Shown here: positions 34,272 to 46,327 of the stretch, in pieces
How positions within the stretch are numbered: position 1 is the stretch's first letter
Layout: every line of letters starts with the position of its first letter
NCBI RefSeq assembly: GCF_000226095.1
Contig: NC_016474.1
Span: 4,588,001-4,652,000 of the forward strand
Length of the DNA: 64,000 nucleotides
From: Thermothelomyces thermophilus ATCC 42464
Lineage: Eukaryota; Ascomycota; Sordariomycetes; Sordariales; Chaetomiaceae
Direction of reading: 5' to 3'
Translations under genes and position numbers: made by a program
The notes under the pieces: generated by a model
Databases searched by the model: none
Told to the model about the DNA's origin: nothing
The model's input: the letters and a program-made list of their open reading frames with translations, nothing else

Positions 34272-35802
34272 TAGCAGCTTGCGGGAGTGGGGAGGGGGAC
34301 CGTTAAAGGACTGTGGCTAGACATGTACATACGTGTCGAGTTTCAAGCCTACAATTGGTTAGTACCACAATACCTTACAAATGGGCCTTTATCTTGCGAC
34401 TTGCCAAGTTTAACGTTGTCCATGGTTGGCGTTTTATGTGCATGCATGAGATTAGGTACCCATAACAGCAAGACGTCGGCTAAGTATCATAGTCAACAGG
34501 TCTTTTTGGTATACCATGTACTCACCGAGTAGGTTCAGCATCTGGCTTCCGGCGTTTGACAATCGCATGGTCGATTTTTGAACTAATGCTCTCCAGTAAT
34601 CAGGCTTGCTATTCGAGGGCTTAAGTTGCAAGGGTCATGATTGTATGACTGAAGCAGAGCCTGATAAGTCGCTAATGGTTGGTTAAGTCGCTATTAATGG
34701 TTCCTGCCCTAATTACCATCTCAGTCGCTTGACCCCCAAAACTGGTGGGGGCAGTTCAGATTTCCCCCTGCCAGTCTTCCCGGGTCCTTCCAGGTTTCTC
34801 TCTGTCTGAACCTCTTCACCACTTGCCTCTAATACGCGATTCAAGTAGAGCAGGTGTTAACATCGTACCCACAAAGACCGTCGCGACACCGTTGACTGGC
34901 GCAACGGCAAAATTAACACCCTACGGGTTGACCGAAAGCTTTGTTGTATTACAATAGGGCCGCGCGATCCCTTGCCGACAGAAGAGTGACTCGTCAGTCT
35001 GTTGCTAACGACAGCGAGTCATTGGCAGGATGAAACAGGCCCAGGGCGACGACCATCCGGTCCTTGTCTGGGTTATAGTCCTGAACGGGGCCTCGGCCCA
35101 ACCGGGGTATAGTTCTCTCCGGCCCCAAAGGTTGGAGCTTGTTACCAACAAGCATTTGAGCTGCCGCGGCGTTACAGAATCATCTGGTATTTGGTTGGCC
35201 TTACTCCGTACCACTCCCTACCAACCCCCCTTAGGCGAGCATCACGTGAGGTAATCTGACCGGACCCAAAATTGCCCACAATATCAGTTTTTTGGCTGGT
35301 CAGGTCAACTCTACCAATGCTTAGGGCGTGGGGCCAAAAGCTGAGCCCCCAGACTTGGCCCATCGAGCCCAATATGAATGTGCACCCCCTCCAACACCTA
35401 AGCAGATGGGATTTGGCATCCTCCTTGAAGCAATCGTTAAAGGCTTTCCGGACAGCAGTCAGCCTGGGCGCTTGTGACAAAATTCGGGTCGGATGCCCCG
35501 AGAATGTAGCCCTCCGGTTTAGGACCGCAATCTGAAGCGGCCGCCGGTAAGGGGCCGCCGGTGAGGGGCCACCGCCCCGTGTCCCGGCCAGGCCATCGGG
35601 AGATATAATCTTGAGATCGACGGGATACAAAAAGATGATTAGAATCAGCCGATCCACTTCCCCAGATCTCGGCACATTTCGCACTCATTCTTCATCTGAA
35701 CCTTGCCTATCGTTCTTGTCTTCGGATTTACAAGACTTTGGCCTCATCACATTACACTTTCTCCTGACCCTTCCACGGACCATACCACCGATTGATCCAA
35801 AT
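34272..35802. other. 1.5-kb intergenic region
   Basis: No gene is recognised. Two imperfect copies of a roughly 20-bp unit (TAAGTCGCTAATGGTT-like) lie at 34664-34701. Three GC-rich copies of about 14 bp (GGGGCCGCCGGT-like) lie at 35536-35578. The last part is the promoter of the PLAC8 gene. Confidence 0.5.
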
Positions 35803-36402
35803 ATGTCGAACAAGCAGGGAATCAGACTCAAGCAGAACGACTGGCAGGATGACAATGGCCTCATGCACTGCTGCGGCGACTGTGGCACTTGCATGCTGGG
35901 CTGCTTCGTGCCTTGCGTGTGTGCGTTGGGTGTCCGCCCAAACTGATACGCCTCCTGCACTGAACTGACGTTATCTAGTGATCAATAAGACCCAAAATAT
36001 CCTCGAGGACCCCTCCGAACACCCCAGCGGTTGCGGCAGTTTTGGTGGCCTGTCTTGCTTTCTCAGCCTGTTTGGGCTGACTGGCGTGTAAGCCCCCCTT
36101 TTCCTCTTCTTCCTCTCCATTTCCCACACCAGAAGTCGACAGCTGACGGTACGTGTCTTTGCAGCACTCCGTGCATCCAGAGAAGGCAAATTCGTCTTAT
36201 GTACGGGATAGAGGGCAACTGCTGTTGCGACGCCCTCGTTACTGGGTGCTTGCCCTGCTGTGCTGTCATCCAGAATTACAAGGAAGTCGATTTTCGCCGT
36301 GACAACCAGAACGCGTGGGGCATCAAAGACGGTTACAAGCGCCAACTTCCCATGCAGCATCCAATGCAGTATCCCACGCGCCATGCCGGGCGCCAAATGT
36401 GA
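35803..36402 (+). CDS. PLAC8-family cysteine-rich protein
   Basis: Three exons: 35803-35920, 35979-36087 and 36165-36402, giving 154 residues. PLAC8 proteins are small membrane-associated Cys-rich proteins; fungal and plant members have been linked to cell size, cadmium resistance and calcium handling. Visible here are the opening block LMHCCGDCGTCMLGCFVPCV, interrupted by intron 1, and the second half IRLMYGIEGNCCCDALVTGC followed by LPCCAVIQNYKEV. The order CCGDC...GNCCCD...GCLPCCA...Q(N/E)YKEV is that of the family. The C-terminal tail (KRQLPMQHPMQYPTR) is basic and Met/Gln-rich. Splice phases close; the intron 2 donor is GTAAGC and the acceptor TTTGCAG. Confidence 0.9.
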
Positions 36403-36698
36403 GCAGTTGGTAGTACTTGGAAGCGGTGAAGTTCTCTGACGCGCGGGTGCGGGCAATGGTGGGGGGCATCTGGAGCTCCAGGAGAGGTTTGCTCTTCTTT
36501 CTAAAAGGGGATCAGCCGTCGTTTCCGCTTCATTAGCGTTCCTTGTTAGATCCCACAACAAGCCAACAATGCCGAGTCGTCATCACCTCTCCGAGCTGCC
36601 CAGTGTCGTAAAAGTCAAAAGTCACGCATGACATGTGATCGACTGCTTCGGTGAATAAGCATCATGAAGATAGGTAGGTAGTAGGTGCCACAACTAAT

Positions 36699-37290
36699 TA
36701 CAGTGTAAATCTGAATTCGTCGCCCCTGTCCAGGTACAGGACCTTGCCCGCTAACCCGGCGGCCTCTACCTCCTTCTTGAAGTCATCGAAGCGGACGGGT
36801 ATCGTGACGTCCGGGTCGACGAGCCTCATGAGCTGCACCCTGTGCTTGCCATCCATCGTGACCACGATCAGCGGCATCTCGGGCCCGGGGATCGTGGTGC
36901 CGCCGAGGTAGTCAAGCATGAGATCGATCTTGTCCCCTTGCAGCCCGCTTCGGGATCTCCTTCAGCTCGTCCGCCATGAGCGTGTCTCCCGAGATGTAGA
37001 TCCGGTACCCCGTCTCAAATCCTTCCTCCCCCTGTTTCGGCCTTCCTTCCACCGCCGCCGCCGCCGCCGTCGTCGTTGTCGTCCACCCCAACTCGACCAA
37101 CCACCCGTTCGTCGGCGGCACCGCCCCGAGCAGCTCGTTCATCCTGGCCGGCGTCCCGGGCGGGACATGCTTCCCGGGCCCGGGTGCACGTGGTCGCCAG
37201 CGGGCAGGAAGTTGGGGTCCGTCAGCAGGCGCGCCTCCGCGTAATTAACTGATCATCGTCGTCGCGGTCCCGATGAAGTACACGGACCCC
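36699..37290 (-). pseudogene. decayed metallo-beta-lactamase-fold hydrolase gene
   Basis: Pieces of one fungal MBL-fold family (UlaG-like metal-dependent hydrolases) lie in order on the minus strand but in different frames. They are SVYFIGTATTM near 37285-37255, ARLLTDPNFLPAGDHVHPG near 37235-37175, YRIYISGDTLMADELKEIP near 37005-36950, and GTTIPGPEMPLIVVTMDGKH and VLYLDRGDEFRF down to the stop at 36699. Typical members have about 250-350 residues; here the HxHxDH metal-binding block and other middle segments are missing and at least two or three frame changes are needed. It is therefore a pseudogene. The cognate upstream sequence (37300-37700) holds Gln- and Ser-rich frames that may or may not have belonged to it. 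Confidence 0.75.
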
Positions 37291-38611
37291 TCCACCGCTG
37301 CTGCTGCCGCCGCCGCCGGGTCTCTCCTCCCCCCTCCCTCGATGCCCGCGGCCGACTGCTTCTGCTGCTGCTGCTACTACTGTTGCTGCTGCTTGCTGTG
37401 GGCGACCGGCAAGACGGGTTCCGGGTCAGGGTGGTGGGTTGCCGCCCTCAGGATGGGGATGCGCTTGTTAGTGTTGGGGACCAGAGGCGGGCGAATCGTC
37501 TCGCGTATCGGTCTCAGGGTTTGAGTCGGTGATGCCATTCTGTTGCTTCTGGTGCCGCAGTCTTTCTTCTGGTGTCCCTGAAGGTGATTTTGACGATGAG
37601 GACTCAGATGGCACGAGTTGATCATCATGCTGTAGCTTTTCGTGCCGTTGCTGCTCGAGCCTGCGCTCGTGTTCCTCTTGAGACATGAAGTATTCCATCT
37701 TCGTTTATGGCTAAAACCGGGACTATGGATGGCTCATCTCAGCGTTTCCGTGGGTGATGTCGCCTTGAATTAGTTATCAGAGGGTAAGGTGACGCCCCGT
37801 TGTCGTCATCGATTTATACGCTAGGGGTCCACATGATGAAGCTACCTGCCAAGATCGAGGTTCAGCAGCACCAGGCAAGCGTTGTTGTATAGTGAGATAG
37901 AAACGGCAAATCGGCCGGTGTTGTGCAAATTCTTGCATCAATCCAAGGCTTCCGGCCGAAGGTCTGGCCTGATCGCGGCGCGTGGCTGGCCAACCCAACC
38001 CAGTGGTTCCGACCCAATCGGCTGGGAACCAACTTGCACCGTCACATTTGTGTTGATGTTAAAAGAAGCAGAAAATACAAATTGCCACTGTTGCATCTCC
38101 CCTCACTGAATGCCAATGACTGTGCCAAAGAAGCAGTAGCCAGGTAAGGACAAAAATTCGCAACGATTTGTGTTCAAAAATCCAAAGTGCAAACAAGTCA
38201 GCTTCCGCCTGGCCCGATGGTTATGGCTTCGGCCTTTCGGAACTGACACACGCCCACGAGATTCAACCGACACGGAGTCTGCGGTGCCGAGACAGGAGCT
38301 CTCGGGTTCACCCGGGGAAGTGGAGGCAGGACTAGGGATTGCGGGATCGGATGCCATCCAAAAAAAAAACGCGGGATTTCCCGAGTTCCGCTGCTGCCGA
38401 AGGAGGGCCGGAATCGCGCAAGAGAGGACGCTCGGGCCACCGCCGCCGCGCTTTACCAACTTAGGACCGAACTTTTTTTTTAACGCAACTGAGCGGCAGC
38501 TGCCACGCAGTTCCTTTTGCCCCGTTGCTCTCTGTCTTGTTTGTTTTCTTTCCACCAACCCTCCTTGCACCTCCAGTCGCCGTCGACTCCAACACGGTCA
38601 GAATATTCAAG
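37291..38611. other. intergenic, malate dehydrogenase promoter
   Basis: Starts with CTG/GCT triplets near 37360-37395 that border the decayed hydrolase. The right half is the promoter and 5' leader of malate dehydrogenase, with pyrimidine-rich stretches before the ATG. No gene is recognised. Confidence 0.5.
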
Positions 38612-39910
38612 ATGTTCCTGGGCAGCCGCATCCAGACCCGCGCCTTCTCGGCGTCGGCCCGAAACGTAAGCCCTGCAGCACCCGAGTAAAAACGCATTGG
38701 CTTGCTTGCACCTGTCAGACGGGGGCCGTCCTTCCCTCTCAGGTCGGAGGTGACTGGCATTGATCAAAGTCCCTGCTTCGATTGGTGCACCCTCCGCTGG
38801 TCTGCTGGCGATGCAATTGCTGCAATTGGAGCCTTTGACATTGCATCCGCTGACAACCTTCCTCCCTCGCAGCTCTCCAAGGTCGCCGTTCTCGGTGCCG
38901 CCGGTGGCATTGGCCAGCCGCTCTCCCTCCTCCTCAAGCTCAACCCCAGAGTCACCGAGCTCGCCCTCTACGATATCCGCGGCGCGCCTGGTGCGTCAAC
39001 TCCCGTCTCTCGAACCTGGCTTCCCCCGTTTTCTTCCTCCTCCTCCTCCTAACACACACACACCCCTTTAGGCGTTGCTGCCGATGTCTCGCACGTCAAC
39101 ACCAAGTCGACCGTCAAGGGCTACGCGCCGGGTGCCGCCAACCTGGCCGCCGCTCTCAAGGGTGCCGAGGTGGTCCTTATCCCCGCCGGTGTCCCCCGCA
39201 AGCCGGGCATGAGCCGTGACGACCTGTTTAACACCAACGCCTCCATCGTGCGTGACCTGGCCAAGGCGTGCGCCGAGTCGGCCCCCAACGCCAACATCCT
39301 GGTCATCAGCAACCCCGTCAACTCGACCGTGCCCATCTGCGCCGAGGTCTTCAAGGCCAAGGGCGTCTACAACCCCCGGCGCCTGTTCGGCGTCACCACC
39401 CTCGACGTCGTCCGCGCCTCCCGCTTCGTGAGCGAGATCAAGAACACCGACCCGGCCAACGAGAACATCACCGTCGTCGGCGGCCACAGCGGCGTCACCA
39501 TCGTCCCGCTCTTCAGCCAGAGCAACCACCCCGAGCTCTCGTCCAACGCCGAGCTCGTTCACCGCGTCCAGTTCGGCGGTGATGAGGTCGTCCACGCGAA
39601 GGAGGGCGCCGGCTCCGCCACCCTCTCCATGGCCATGGCCGGCGCCCGCATGGCCGAGTCGCTCCTCCGCGCCGCCCAGGGCGAGAAGGGCGTGATCGAG
39701 CCCACCTTTGTCGACAGCCCGCTCTACAAGGACCAGGGCATCGACTTCTTCAGCTCCAACGTCGAGCTCGGCCCCAACGGTGTCGAGAGGGTCCTGCCCG
39801 TCGGCAAGGTCGACGCCAACGAGGAGAAGCTGCTCGAGGCCTGCTTCGCCGACCTCAAGAAGAACATCGAGAAGGGCAAGAAGTTCGTTGCCGAGAACCC
39901 GGGCAACTAA
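38612..39910 (+). CDS. mdh1: mitochondrial malate dehydrogenase
   Basis: Interconverts malate and oxaloacetate with NAD+ in the TCA cycle. Three exons: 38612-38665, 38873-38990 and 39072-39910, giving 336 residues, the expected size. Exon 1 encodes exactly the 18-residue mitochondrial presequence ([18 protein letters not shown]), and a 207-nt intron separates it from the enzyme. Motifs are [19 protein letters not shown] (NAD site), [20 protein letters not shown] (substrate loop with catalytic Arg), [14 protein letters not shown] and [13 protein letters not shown] with catalytic His196. There is no peroxisomal C-terminal signal (it ends AENPGN), which supports the mitochondrial form. The high C/G third-position use points to strong expression. 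Confidence 0.97.
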
Positions 39911-40294
39911 AAAAAAAAAAAAAAGGCCTTTCAGCTAGACAAATAATTGACCCTTGCGGATGACCGGGGCTTGGAGGGAGACCACCACGTCTTATGCCTG
40001 TGTCCCTGTGTTCCTGTTCGCGTACAATGAAGCACAAAGCGATGCTCTCTGATACATGTATACTAGCAATACAATTTTTGGTATTGAGTCCGGCAGGGCG
40101 GCGTGCGCTAGAGATCGTGACCCATGTATTATTATTGATTATCAACTGCGGACGATGGTCCACCGTCGACCACCCACTCCATGTATTCCCAGGCCCTCTA
40201 TTCTCTACTACACCCATGCTGTTGTTATACACACCAAAGCCCGCAGAACAATTCGGTACACTTGTTGTCTCTTGACAGACTCGCTCGCTCTTAA
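39911..40294. other. convergent 3' region
   Basis: Shared downstream region between malate dehydrogenase (+) and the Spf1 ATPase gene (-). A run of about 15 A follows the malate dehydrogenase stop directly. No gene is seen. Confidence 0.6.
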
Positions 40295-43200
40295 TTAAGC
40301 CGCCGCTCTCTGTCCTCCAGTCCGAGCCCTGAGCGCTGCCTGCCTCTCGGCGAGCTTCCTCTCGAACTCGGCCACCTTCTCCATCCTCTTCCGCTCCTCC
40401 TCTTCCTCTCTCTTCTTCAGCTCCGCCGCCTTTCGCTCCCGCTCCCTCTCAAGCTGCTCCGGCCTGCGCTCCGCAATGTCCCGCGCCTTCAGGTCGCTAA
40501 ACAGGTACTTGAGCACCACCTCGATGACGTAGCACGCGACGAAGTCCAGGATCATGACCGCAGTGATGGTCGTCTTGAACTCGTCCTTGAACGGAACCAG
40601 CTTCATGGCCTCGTTGAGCTCGGGGATGAACTCGGTCGAGCAGGCAAAGGCGATGGCCGTGACGCCCACGATGCCGTAGAACATGCCCTTATTTTCCGAC
40701 AGCGACTCGCGGAACGGCCGGCCCTGGTAGTTGACGGCGAAGGTGGAGATCTGCTGGATGAGCTGGAGGAGGTAGACAGCCGAGTTGAGGAGCGAGGGAG
40801 AGAAGTCGGCCTCGAGATCGGGCGCTTCGGAGCGACTAGAAACGATTCGGGCTAGTTAGTGATACGCAGGCGGAGGGGGATATGGAAGGGGAAGACCTAC
40901 GGTTCCAAAACCTCGCAGTACTGCGCAATGTAGATGAGAGTCGCAACGTGCACCGAAAACTGGCCGAGGATTGACCCGATGATGTAGAAGTTGAAGATGT
41001 TGGGCTGAGGCCGCTCCTTGGAGAGGCCCTCGACCGACTTGGCACGGGAAATCGAGAGGAAGCAGACGCTCATGAGCATGCCGCTGATGGTGATCTGCCC
41101 GTCGCCAAACTTGATGCCCTCCAGGTACAGAACACTCAAGCTGTAGGCGCTGATGAGGCAGTTGAGCGCGAGAATCTTGTACATCTGGATCGTGGCCACC
41201 AGCGTGCACCGGCCCTGACGGATAATGTTGGGGATGGCGATGACGTTGCGGAGCTTGGAAGTGAACGGCGCGGCCACGGAGGCATCGCCCAGCTTCAGGG
41301 TAGGCGGCTCGTCGTCCATCTCGGCGTCCATCATGGATTGCGTGAGCTTGTCGGCCAATCCGGCAGCCTTCTTGGATGCCTCGGCCTGCTTGGCCTTGCG
41401 AGGGTCCGAGTCTATCAGCTGCCGGGCGGCCGGAGAAGTGACCGTCTCGATATTGGTGCCGTTTGCCTTAGCAAGCTGCTCAACCGTGACACCCTTCTTC
41501 TGGGCCTCGCGCTCCATCGCCTTCTGGTAATGCGGGTTGGACGGTCCGGGTGGGTAAAGATGGGCGATCATGACGGGAACCGGCGGAGGCGGCTGGCCCC
41601 AGCGCTTCATGAGGTCAACCTGCTTCTGGTAGAGGTCCTTCATCTTGGTATTGCGCGCGTGCTCGGCAATGCGAGTCAGGTCTTCCTGGGTGCCGTTGAG
41701 CAGAGCAACACCAATGTGAGCCTGCTTGAGGGCGCCGACATCGTTGGTGCCGTCGCCAGCCATGAGGGTGTAGTAGCCCATGTCCTTCAGGCCCAAGAGG
41801 ATATCCTCTTTCTGCTTTGGCGAAACGCGGGCGTACACCCATGTATACCGCAGAAGCGTTTTCCAACCGACCTGGCCCTTGAACTTGTTCAGCGCATATC
41901 CGGTCACGCAGAGGTCCTTCGTCTTGATGATCTCCGGGTCGATAGGCTTGGTCGGGTCGACGTCAATCCGGACCTTGTCGTCAACGCTGCGCCAGATCAA
42001 CGACTCCTCGCCGTGCACGCTGTGCTCCGGAGCGTCCAAGATGAGAACATCGCGGTCGACAATCTCGACTTCCCTAGCAACGTGAACAGCGGTGAGCGGG
42101 TTGTCACCGGTGATCATGACGACGCGGTGGCTGCTCTCGCTGAGCATTTGAACGGCCTGCTTGGCATCCTCCTTGAGCGGGCACTGAAGGACGAGGAAGC
42201 CGGCAAAGTGGAGATCTGCCTCGACATTCTCGCGCTTGAGATCGTTGATCTTGCTCGCGCCGAGCTCGCCTTCGGTCGTGAGATGCTTGTACGCCAACGC
42301 CAGGACCCTGGAACCCCGGCGAGTGAAGTACTTGAACGTTTCCTCATAGTCCTTGGGAACGGTAACCAGCATCTTCATGATCGTCTCGGGCGCGCCCTTG
42401 ACGGCAACGAAGGTACCTCTCAGCTTGCGGCCGGTGCTCGGGTCGGTGGCGTTGATGGAGGTAACGGAGCTCTGGCGCTTGAGAGCAGACGAGAATTGGA
42501 AGCGGCGCTTAACTTGGACGGTGCCCACGGTTCCGGGGGCCCCCGGCTTGCTTGTCAGGATGTCATTCTTCCCCAGGCTCCAACCAAGGGCGTTCAACGT
42601 GGCCTTCTCCATCGGATCACCAACGATGTCGCCTTCGTCAAGCTTCACCAGGGCATGAGCGGATGCGAGGACCAGAGTGGTCTCCATGCTGGTTGCATGG
42701 ACAGGGCTCATGCGGCTGTGGGCACCGTCAGACTCCCGAGGCGTGTTGGTACCGGAATGGCCGAGCCCGAGACCGGCAATACCCTCGACCACCAGGTCCT
42801 CGCCCGTCAGAGTGCCGGTCTTGTCGAAGCAGGCCACATCGATGCGACCAGCAAAGGGGAGTCTGAAGGGTTCAGTGCAGAAGATGGCATACTTGGCAAG
42901 CGCCGACAGGCTGGTGTTGACAGCCAGGCTGAGCTCCATGGGCAGCTCGGGCGGGACAACGCTCGTGACGATGAGGATGCAGTCGAGCAGCAGCTTGGAG
43001 CGCTTGCGATCCTTGCGCACACCTTCATCCCAAACGTACCACGAGGCAGCCAGGGCGAAGACGAGGAGGAACAGGATGAAGAGCAGCGCCTCGGCGTTGT
43101 TGGCAGACACGCGCTCGGTCGAGTAGATCATGGTCCTCACGAGGCTTCCCTGTGAGGTCTCGAAGCCTGTCTTGGTGACGATGGCCATGGCACCATTATC

Positions 43201-44405
43201 AGGAGGCGGAGGGACGCCCGAGGCGAGCTTTGGCCTCTCTTCATCAGCACTGCCATGGGTGATTTGCAGGACCTTGGTGCCGCCCCACAAGAGCGAGTTC
43301 TTGTCCAAGCCTTCGGGATCAATGGGAGCGTCGCCAGGACGGAGCTGGATCGAGTCCTTCAAGAGTGGGGTGCTTTCACCAGAGAGCATGGCCTCGTTCA
43401 CGATGGCGGTGCCCTCGACGAGGATCATGTCACAGGCCACGCCACTGTCCTCCTTGGTCCGGGTAACGGATACCAGGTCGCCCGGCAGCAGCTTGTCGCT
43501 CTGAATCTGGGTCCACTTTCCAAGACGGAAGACGTATATATCGTACGGCTTGATGCTCATGCTGCGGAACTCGGTCAAGGTGCGCTGGCGCTGCCACACG
43601 ACGGTGCTCTCGAACATGACGAGCATGAAGAGGGTGAAGAGCGAGTAGTACCAGTACTCGTCCAGCAGCCAGAGGCCGACACAGAAGACCTGGAAGACGA
43701 AGAATGGTGCTACGGCATGCTCCTTGAACAATTCGGTGAAGGTCGGAACGGGAATGTCGAACGTGTTGGTGCCATAATGCTGCTCGAGGCGCTCCAGGTC
43801 GACAGCACTCGTGATACCTCTTGACTTCTGAAACGTTTCGAGCTTCGGCTTCGGTTCTGTGTCGATGGCGTACACCAGAGTTCCAAACGATTTCGTCTCA
43901 GGGTTGTAGAGGAAGCGGCGTTTCTGGAAGAGGAACGAGGTGTTCGTCTTGTCACCGACCTAGGACGGATTGGGTCCGTCAGCGCCTGTCACCGTCCGGG
44001 GAGAAAAGGGGCTTTGGATTTGGCTTTGGCTTTGGCTCTCTGGCTTACTTTGGTGCGCTCGAGCTTGCAGATATCGGCAGAACCGGCATTCGCGGCGGGG
44101 ATGACCTTGATCAGCAGCGCGTCATCGACAGAGCGCGCCTTCTTGGCGGTAAATGCGGCGTTGAGGTTGACGCTCCAGTGAGTGCAGAGCCAGACCAGCG
44201 TCTGGCAGGTGATAATTGTGCCAACCCATACGAAAGTCCATTCGGGCGCTTGAATGTGCTTCTCGTACAGCTCGGGCGTCAAGTAGTAGCGCAGAAAGAC
44301 AGGCCAGATGATGGCGAAGGGCCAGACGTAGGCGTGCTGATACAGGGGTAGCGGCCGCAGCAGCTCGGCGCTCTGGATCTGCTCGTTGTCGACGAGCGGC
44401 GCCAT
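40295..44405 (-). CDS. spf1: P5A-type ATPase Spf1 (ER transmembrane-helix dislocase)
   Basis: ER-resident P-type ATPase that removes misinserted transmembrane helices and supports ER and manganese homeostasis. Three exons: 44049-44405, 40901-43959 and 40295-40835, giving 1,318 residues, close to fungal orthologues. The N-terminus (RPLPLYQHAYVWPFAIIWP) holds the extra P5A helices. In order follow the A-domain AMLSGESTPLLKDS, the P5A helix signature PPELPMELSLAVNTSL, the phosphorylation site FDKTGTLTGEDLVVEG (Asp498), MITGDNPLTAVHVAREVEI and the hinge MAGDGTNDVGALKQAHIGVA. The C-terminal helices end in a long charged coiled segment (about 1255-1318) that faces the cytosol. The start ATG lies in a GCCATGGC context. 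The large plus-strand frame inside this gene is an antisense shadow. Confidence 0.96.
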
Positions 44406-46327
44406 GGCTGATCGAGCGAGCGGGGGTTCACAATGGCCGTCTATGGTGTCCTCATTGAAGGAGTGGCCGGGCCGGAGCAGTGTGGGTGGGCGCTGATGGT
44501 GGGAAGAAGAAGAAACCTGGAGGAAAAATGTCCCGATGGAACGACGAGCGCGAGTTCGTGGAATGCGGACGTTTCTGCTTGGCCCACTCAACGTGGTGGC
44601 ATCTTTCTTGGCGCCGCCGCGAGCACGCGGCGGGCAGCTGCTGCCACGTGGAACATCTGGTAGCAATCCCCAAAGGCCCAAAGACTCATTACCTATCAGG
44701 AAGCCTCTGGAAGGGCAAGCAATTTTCAACGCTACTTATAGGGACCAGCCTATTTCACTCCTACATAATAATCTAAAAATGTGCCATTCAGTTTTGGAAA
44801 GCTGTCAGACTTTAAGACGTACACTTGTAGAAAGGAGTTTAGCTCTTTGAAGTCATCTGGAAATTCTAAACCCCGCCAAACCTTTAAAAGCAACTGGTTA
44901 ATTCCCAGAAACGGTATAATTAGCTAGCGGAATAATCCGTACAGACACCACGTCCACGCTCTGTAATCACGCTTCAGCCATTGCCTCAACCCTTAGTTGA
45001 TGATGCTGACACTTTGGTATTTCTAACTACCGATTTTCCGCAACCCGCCTTTCTTCGTGATGCGTAGTCTTCGGTAAGAAAAACACTGAATCCATCACCT
45101 CGGGCTGGTCACTGCAGAACATGCAATAATTAATTAATCGCTCGGATACCAAAGCAACGACTAATTAGATTTTGTGATACGGTAGGGTTGGCTCTAAGCA
45201 TGATCTACTTCGAGCTACTTCAGCTCCTTCTTGGACACTCTTCAACTCGCGGCAGCCGTGCGGACAACGCAGATTGGTCAGGTGTCGTATCGCCTCTGCT
45301 AAAACTATTAAACACCGTGAAGTCCAACGCATTAAAGGCCCGCCCACAAATACTTTAAGTTTTCCTTCATAATTATCTGTTGCCCCCTGTACATTACGTA
45401 CGGCCTTTGGTGGGATCTCAGGACGAGACCAACGGTGTTGAGGATTATGTTCATTTCTATGAGAAGAATAGCAGCGAGAGAGTGCTTCAGTTTCTCGTCG
45501 AAAGTTGTGTTGAGTGAATCTCTCGCAGCCACCGACCTCCTCGCTAATTCAGCGAAGACGCACGGCATGTTCTCATACAGCGAGACCATCATGGCGGCTA
45601 GGCGCTAGGTCCTAATTCTCTCTGTGAGGAACGTACGTCCGCTTGGAATACTGCACTGTTGTGGTTTTGCGGGCTCCCTGTAAATAATGTACCGTTTGCT
45701 TGGCCTTGTGTAAACGATAAGCGATCTATTGTTTACCACGGACTCTGCTTTCGGGGAAAATCAAGTGACCGTGTCCTACAACGAAGAAGATAAGTAATTA
45801 GCCACTCAACCTTCGTAGCTCGGGCCTTCGGACCCAACTTTGCCGCCTGCGCCTCTCCTGTTTTACTTCATATTGCTGAATGTAATCATCTGGTCAACGG
45901 GGGAGTCGTCACGGTTCTGTCAATCGGTCAAACGGGGCTCGTACGGCCCATACCTTCTTTTTTTGGGCGGGCTTGACGGATATAACGGGCGAAGTACTCC
46001 GATTGGTTCCAAGTTTGCGAGTTTGTGACGCGATCGAGTGTGCGGACAAAGAAGGCACCAAACGACCATCAACGGAGATAGAGCCGAATATGCCACACTG
46101 TCGAGTTGCACATCGGCACATCGGACTGCGGATATACCGGGTTCCAGGAACTTCCCGAAACCGAAAGATGTGAGTAGAGCGAAAGATTTAGATATCGGTC
46201 CTGGCGGGCAGTTGCCATTTGGCTTCTTCTGCATCTGCTAATTAAATAGCCAGGACCAACCACCGACAATATTCCTCCTCTCTACGTTCGTCTGCGAAGA
46301 AACCAGTCCTGCTTATCAGCAGCAAAA
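44406..46327. other. 1.9-kb divergent intergenic region
   Basis: Carries the promoters of spf1 (-) and the aldo-keto reductase gene (+). The middle (about 44760-45170) is AT-richer. A CGG-N6-CCG palindrome, a typical Zn2Cys6 factor site shape, lies at 44938-44949. A minus-strand frame of 86 codons at 45332-45592 shows no family and no support. Confidence 0.5.

Noticed and set aside
41338-43155. 605-codon plus-strand open frame over spf1
   Set aside because: Antisense of the P5A-ATPase, which has every catalytic motif on the minus strand; the plus-strand product has no family features.
45332-45592. 86-codon minus-strand frame in the spf1/aldo-keto reductase spacer
   Set aside because: Looks mildly protein-like but has no motif, coding-type composition or conserved neighbour that supports it.
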